6,010 nucleotides of DNA from Oscillospiraceae bacterium (lineage in GTDB: Bacteria > Bacillota > Clostridia > Oscillospirales > Ruminococcaceae). Below are positions 5,591 to 6,010 of the stretch, one piece after another. The stretch is taken from the NCBI GenBank assembly GCA_018055565.1, contig JAGPHI010000067.1, forward strand, positions 1 to 6,010. The letters run 5' to 3'. A program made the translations under genes and the position numbers. Each line of letters starts with the position of its first letter. Position 1 is the first letter of the stretch. The notes under the pieces are model-generated. The model was not told where the DNA came from. It ran no database searches and saw nothing but the letters and a program-made list of their open reading frames with translations.

Positions 5591-5645
5591 TTATACCATA
5601 TCCTGCGGATATGGTATAATAACCACTGTGTGGTTATTATACCAT
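5590..5645. repeat. Two overlapping long hairpins (partial repeat unit)
   Basis: ATTATACCATATCC (5590-5603) pairs perfectly with GGATATGGTATAAT (5607-5620). ATGGTATAATAACCAC (5611-5626) also pairs perfectly with GTGGTTATTATACCAT (5630-5645). The two share 5611-5620 and cannot form together. The block holds the CCATATCCTGCGGATATGG module and hairpin 1 of the repeat family, but lacks hairpins 2 and 3, so it looks like a truncated or interrupted unit placed against the end of copy A. Confidence 0.88.
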
Positions 5646-5683
5646 TATGTCTCCACTCGCAGAGCTCGGGGATGACAAGTACA
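5646..5683. other. Spacer between repeat units, possible third repeat type
   Basis: This 38-nt stretch is unlike the surrounding modules. It includes TGTC at 5648-5651 and GACA at 5674-5677 as short inverted ends around a GC-rich centre with GAGCTC. It may be an inserted fragment of another interspersed repeat that split or separated two units. I see no coding potential. Confidence 0.3.
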
Positions 5684-5790
5684 CCATATCCTGCGGATAT
5701 GGCATAATAACCACACAGTGGTTATTATTGGCCATGTGCCTTTGCCACGGCCATTTGATTCAAAAGCACCCGCCAAAAGTGGATGCGCAA
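5684..5790. repeat. Palindromic modular repeat, copy B (most complete unit)
   Basis: The unit begins with the palindromic module CCATATCCTGCGGATATGG (5684-5702), then repeats copy A at a +200 offset (5697-5790). Hairpin 1 is ATAATAACCAC (5704-5714) with GTGGTTATTAT (5718-5728), still perfect although four arm bases differ from copy A. Hairpin 2 has one mismatch (GTGCC against GCCAC). Hairpin 3 has a swapped pair, one G-U and one mismatch. The first 31 nt (5684-5714) match 5596-5626 at all but one position. Confidence 0.88.
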
Positions 5791-5850
5791 AGCCGAGTAT
5801 GTTAAAAACGAGCAGCAATATGCTCTCGCGATAATTTTGGGAGGTTTCTG

Positions 5851-6010
5851 ATGTCAGGACATAGTAAATGGAACAATATCAAGCGCAAAAAAGAGAAAAC
5901 CGATGGGCAAAGGGCCAAGATTTTTACAAAAATTGGCCGCGAAATGACCGTTTGTGTTAGAACAAGCGGTGGCGACCCCAATGTCAACAACAAGCTGCGC
6001 GATTTAATCG
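5851..6010 (+). CDS. YebC/PmpR family protein, N-terminal part (3' partial)
   Basis: Fifty-three codons are visible before the window ends. They start [20 protein letters not shown] and continue [13 protein letters not shown], then [15 protein letters not shown], the unmistakable N-terminal domain of the YebC family. The pattern [11 protein letters not shown] is typical of clostridial members. The family was long annotated as transcriptional regulators (PmpR); recent work on bacterial YebC and mitochondrial TACO1 points to relief of ribosome stalling at proline runs. Which role applies cannot be told from the N-terminus. The ATG at 5851 has GGGAGG at 5839-5844, six nucleotides upstream. The nearest convincing promoter is the one at 5480-5508, with the repeat mosaic as leader. 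Confidence 0.95.
   Translation, partial: MSGHSKWNNIKRKKEKTDGQRAKIFTKIGREMTVCVRTSGGDPNVNNKLRDLI

Noticed and set aside
5492..5707. 71-codon plus-strand frame after rsmF
   Set aside because: It reads across the hairpin repeats, lacks a ribosome binding site, and its sequence merely reflects the repeat modules.
5830..5835. GATAAT as the -10 of a yebC promoter
   Set aside because: Transcription would start in or beyond the ribosome binding site, and no -35 is found at the right spacing.

Overview
The window is an ordinary bacterial chromosomal segment of about 50% G+C, most likely from a Clostridia-type member of the Bacillota (Firmicutes). The evidence is the gene content and order (rplU, rpmA, obg, mini-RNase III), strong AGGAGG-type ribosome binding sites, a TTG start, an L21-type leader region, and a YebC N-terminus of clostridial style. 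The intergenic palindromic repeats would fit an Oscillospirales/Ruminococcaceae-like genome, but that finer placement is inference.

Layout. Positions 1-694 hold the C-terminal signalling half of a methyl-accepting chemotaxis protein. Positions 731-1194 hold seven tandem 69-70 nt units, each centred on a 20-nt palindrome. A good promoter (1243-1271) and a probable L21 leader precede rplU (L21) and rpmA (L27), which end at an intrinsic terminator (1943-1969). obg/obgE (1995-3266) and mrnC (mini-RNase III, 3291-3704) follow and end at a 13-bp perfect hairpin. A small Lys/Ser/Asn/Thr-rich gene lies on the minus strand (3756-3950). It is divergent from an rsmF-like rRNA m5C methyltransferase gene (4097-5488), and a perfect inverted repeat lies between the two starts. 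Positions 5489-5850 are a mosaic of palindromic repeat modules. The 5' end of a yebC-family gene (5851-6010) closes the window.

The core genes share one theme, ribosome production and quality: two 50S proteins, a 50S-assembly GTPase, a 23S rRNA maturation nuclease, a 16S rRNA methyltransferase and a YebC-family factor linked in recent work to translation. The chemotaxis receptor and the small low-complexity gene stand outside it.

The most notable observations are these. (1) A 94-nt three-hairpin element is present twice at an exact 200-nt offset, and its base changes are compensatory in the stems. (2) L27 lacks the Firmicutes N-terminal extension, and the prp protease gene is absent from its usual place between rplU and rpmA. 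(3) A seven-unit palindromic array precedes the ribosomal operon. (4) A near-consensus promoter straddles the rsmF stop codon, with its -10 inside a repeat hairpin. I see no defence system, CRISPR array, transposase, tRNA or rRNA. No wholly new system is evident; the repeat elements are the best candidates for something undescribed.
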